A stretch of 14,265 bases of DNA from Lachnospiraceae bacterium (GTDB lineage: Bacteria; Bacillota; Clostridia; Lachnospirales; Lachnospiraceae), in contig CAAGDV010000007.1 of assembly GCA_900768755.1 (NCBI GenBank), forward strand, positions 1 through 14,265, read 5' to 3'. Position numbers and translations under genes: made by a program. This document shows positions 13,169 to 14,265 of this stretch, piece after piece. The first letter of the stretch is position 1. Each line of letters starts with the position of its first letter. The notes below the pieces were generated by a model. The model saw only the letters and a program-made list of their open reading frames with translations, was not told the origin of the DNA and made no database searches.

Positions 13169-14265
13169 CAGGCGTTCCCTCCAATCTTAGAATAATCGAT
13201 AGCCGGGTTGCTGCGCTTTGTATGGCAGTTCTCATTGCGGTTGGTCTGCCGGATGGGGAACTTCTGATTTTCAAACAGAATGAAAGCAGAGTCCATGTCA
13301 TCCGGGAGATAGCGGATATCCACCTTTGCAGAGATGAACTGCATGGGCACATCATAGCAGACCTTGTCAATGGTAATGGTGGAATCTTTGCGAACTTTAC
13401 GTGTGATACGGTTGTAAAAACAGTCATCCAGCCACTGCCTGGACTGTGGTTTGCGGGGATGATCCTGTGAATTCTGGTAACGTTCCAGAGGAGTGGAATC
13501 AATCCCCCTGTGAAAGGTGGTATTGTAGGAACGCATGTAATCCTTAAGCATGGTATTGAACTGAGCAAGGGAGGTAATGGAGCTGATATCAAGAGTGTAC
13601 AGCCAGCGTTCTTTTAAAGTGCGGAAATGCCGCTCCACCTTGCCCTTACTGGCTCCGTCACGGATTTTTGTATGCAAAAGCAGGATGCCGAGGGATACGC
13701 AGATCATGGACAACTGTTCATTGGAATAACTGCAGCCATTATCAACGTAGAGCTTATCCGGGATGCCATAGGTGGCAATGGCGGTCTTTAAGACCTTCTG
13801 GAAGTTGCAGGCATTGTCATTGTAGAACAGTTCGCCACCGACCAGAAGCCTGGAATGGTCATCAATAATCATGATGCAGTAAACTCTTCTGGTTTTACCA
13901 TCTTCAGTGATATATGGAAGATAACAGGTATCCGCCTGCCAGATCTTACCGAATTCATCTTCCTCATAGGCCTTGCGGTCACGGAGATTAGGGTCTCTGG
14001 CAGATTTGAGGTCGTTGTGGCGGATGAAACGCTGTACGGAATCCACACTGACAGTTGCCGGGAGAAAGGACTCACGGATCAGGTGGTCATGGATTTGTGT
14101 GGCATTCATGCGTGGATGGTCCTCTTTCAAACGATAGATTTCAGCGATGGCTTCATCATTCAGAGCCCGGGAAATGCCTTTGTCAGACCTGACACTGGGC
14201 ATCAGGGCATCCAGCCCGCCGAGGTTGTACTGGGATTTCCATTTTTCCAGTGTTTTGTAGCTGTA
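13168..14265 (-). CDS. Mu/TniA-type DD(35)E transposase (N-terminus beyond window)
   Basis: The minus-strand frame is open to the window edge, so the true start lies beyond 14265; an internal Met at 14202 is not the start. The 365 visible residues begin with YSYKTLEKWKSQYNLGGL, the end of a helix-turn-helix, followed by a second DNA-binding part (MNATQIHDHLI, VDSVQRFIRHND). The integrase core carries Asp112 (WQADTCYL), Asp175 (YVDNG) and Glu211 (GKVERHF), with exactly 35 residues between the last two: an intact RNase H-fold DD(35)E site. The C-terminal part (ITIDKVCYDVPMQF onward) resembles the beta-barrel of Mu-type transposases. It overlaps the ATPase start by 1 nt. It cuts and joins transposon ends; family-level assignment is firm, the exact subgroup is not. 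Confidence 0.88.
   Translation of the reverse strand, partial: YSYKTLEKWKSQYNLGGLDALMPSVRSDKGISRALNDEAIAEIYRLKEDHPRMNATQIHDHLIRESFLPATVSVDSVQRFIRHNDLKSARDPNLRDRKAYEEDEFGKIWQADTCYLPYITEDGKTRRVYCIMIIDDHSRLLVGGELFYNDNACNFQKVLKTAIATYGIPDKLYVDNGCSYSNEQLSMICVSLGILLLHTKIRDGASKGKVERHFRTLKERWLYTLDISSITSLAQFNTMLKDYMRSYNTTFHRGIDSTPLERYQNSQDHPRKPQSRQWLDDCFYNRITRKVRKDSTITIDKVCYDVPMQFISAKVDIRYLPDDMDSAFILFENQKFPIRQTNRNENCHTKRSNPAIDYSKIGGNA

Larger units (their letters stand above)
12155..14265 (-). mobile_element. One end of a Tn7/Tn5053-like transposon (transposase plus AAA ATPase), continuing past the window
   Basis: From 12155 the sequence stops matching the aminopeptidase and begins TGTCAG, like the TGTCA termini of Tn5053-type elements. 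About 200 bp of non-coding DNA is followed on the minus strand by an AAA ATPase gene and a DD(35)E transposase gene, which reach the window edge. The two-protein design, long non-coding end and Mu-type C-terminal domain favour the TniA-TniB/TnsB-TnsC group over simple insertion sequences. The second terminus, any cargo and the target duplication lie outside. Confidence 0.8.

Noticed and set aside
13161..13592. Other long frames over the transposase and ATPase genes on either strand
   Set aside because: They are out-of-frame shadows of the two genes, which carry intact catalytic motifs.
12362..14265. IS21 (IstA/IstB) or IS481 assignment
   Set aside because: The ATPase opens like ExeA/TniB (YGLSFNPFD) and not like DnaC-type IstB; IS481 elements have no ATPase partner.

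Overview
The window looks like a chromosomal segment of an anaerobic Gram-positive bacterium of the class Clostridia, most likely Lachnospiraceae. The signs are strong AGGAGG-type ribosome binding sites, a clostridial-type 6S RNA, an ATP-type PEP carboxykinase, a SpoIID/LytB-domain protein, a sortase-type surface protein tail and an scpA-scpB pair. No rRNA, tRNA or CRISPR array is visible.

Layout. Positions 1-602 hold the C-terminus of a cell-wall protein with a 21-bp tandem repeat (stalk EEATTTT), a sorting-like motif, a membrane segment and a basic tail, closed by a strong terminator. Next come a DUF1653 protein (748-1296) and a DUF2079 polytopic membrane protein (1309-3066) in one apparent operon. 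pckA (3170-4885) has its own promoter and terminator. A small four-helix membrane protein (5040-5471) follows. The interval 5472-6005 has no protein gene. It carries a 6S RNA with a near-consensus promoter, then an unrecognised element that folds on paper into a compact four-way junction with a 22-24 bp perfect arm.

From 6006 a membrane-anchored SpoIID/LytB-type protein (752 aa) runs tail to tail into a minus-strand YihY/BrkB membrane protein, overlapping it by 26 bp. The YihY gene and the next plus-strand operon diverge from a 131-bp region with one well-spaced sigma-A-like promoter for each direction. That operon is a calcineurin-like phosphoesterase, scpA, scpB and an M18 aminopeptidase, with spacings from a 4-bp overlap to 13 bp.

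The aminopeptidase is cut after about 252 residues by one end of a mobile element (12155 to the window edge). The element carries, on the minus strand, a DD(35)E Mu/TniA-type transposase (running off the window) and an ExeA/TniB-type AAA ATPase that overlap by 1 nt. About 200 bp of non-coding terminal DNA begins TGTCAG. This resembles Tn7/Tn5053-type two-protein elements.

Most of the window is housekeeping: gluconeogenesis or anaplerosis (pckA), RNA polymerase control (6S RNA), chromosome segregation (ScpAB) and cell-wall remodelling (SpoIID-like). The parts most worth a second look are the four-way-junction element beside the 6S gene and the transposon that interrupts the aminopeptidase.
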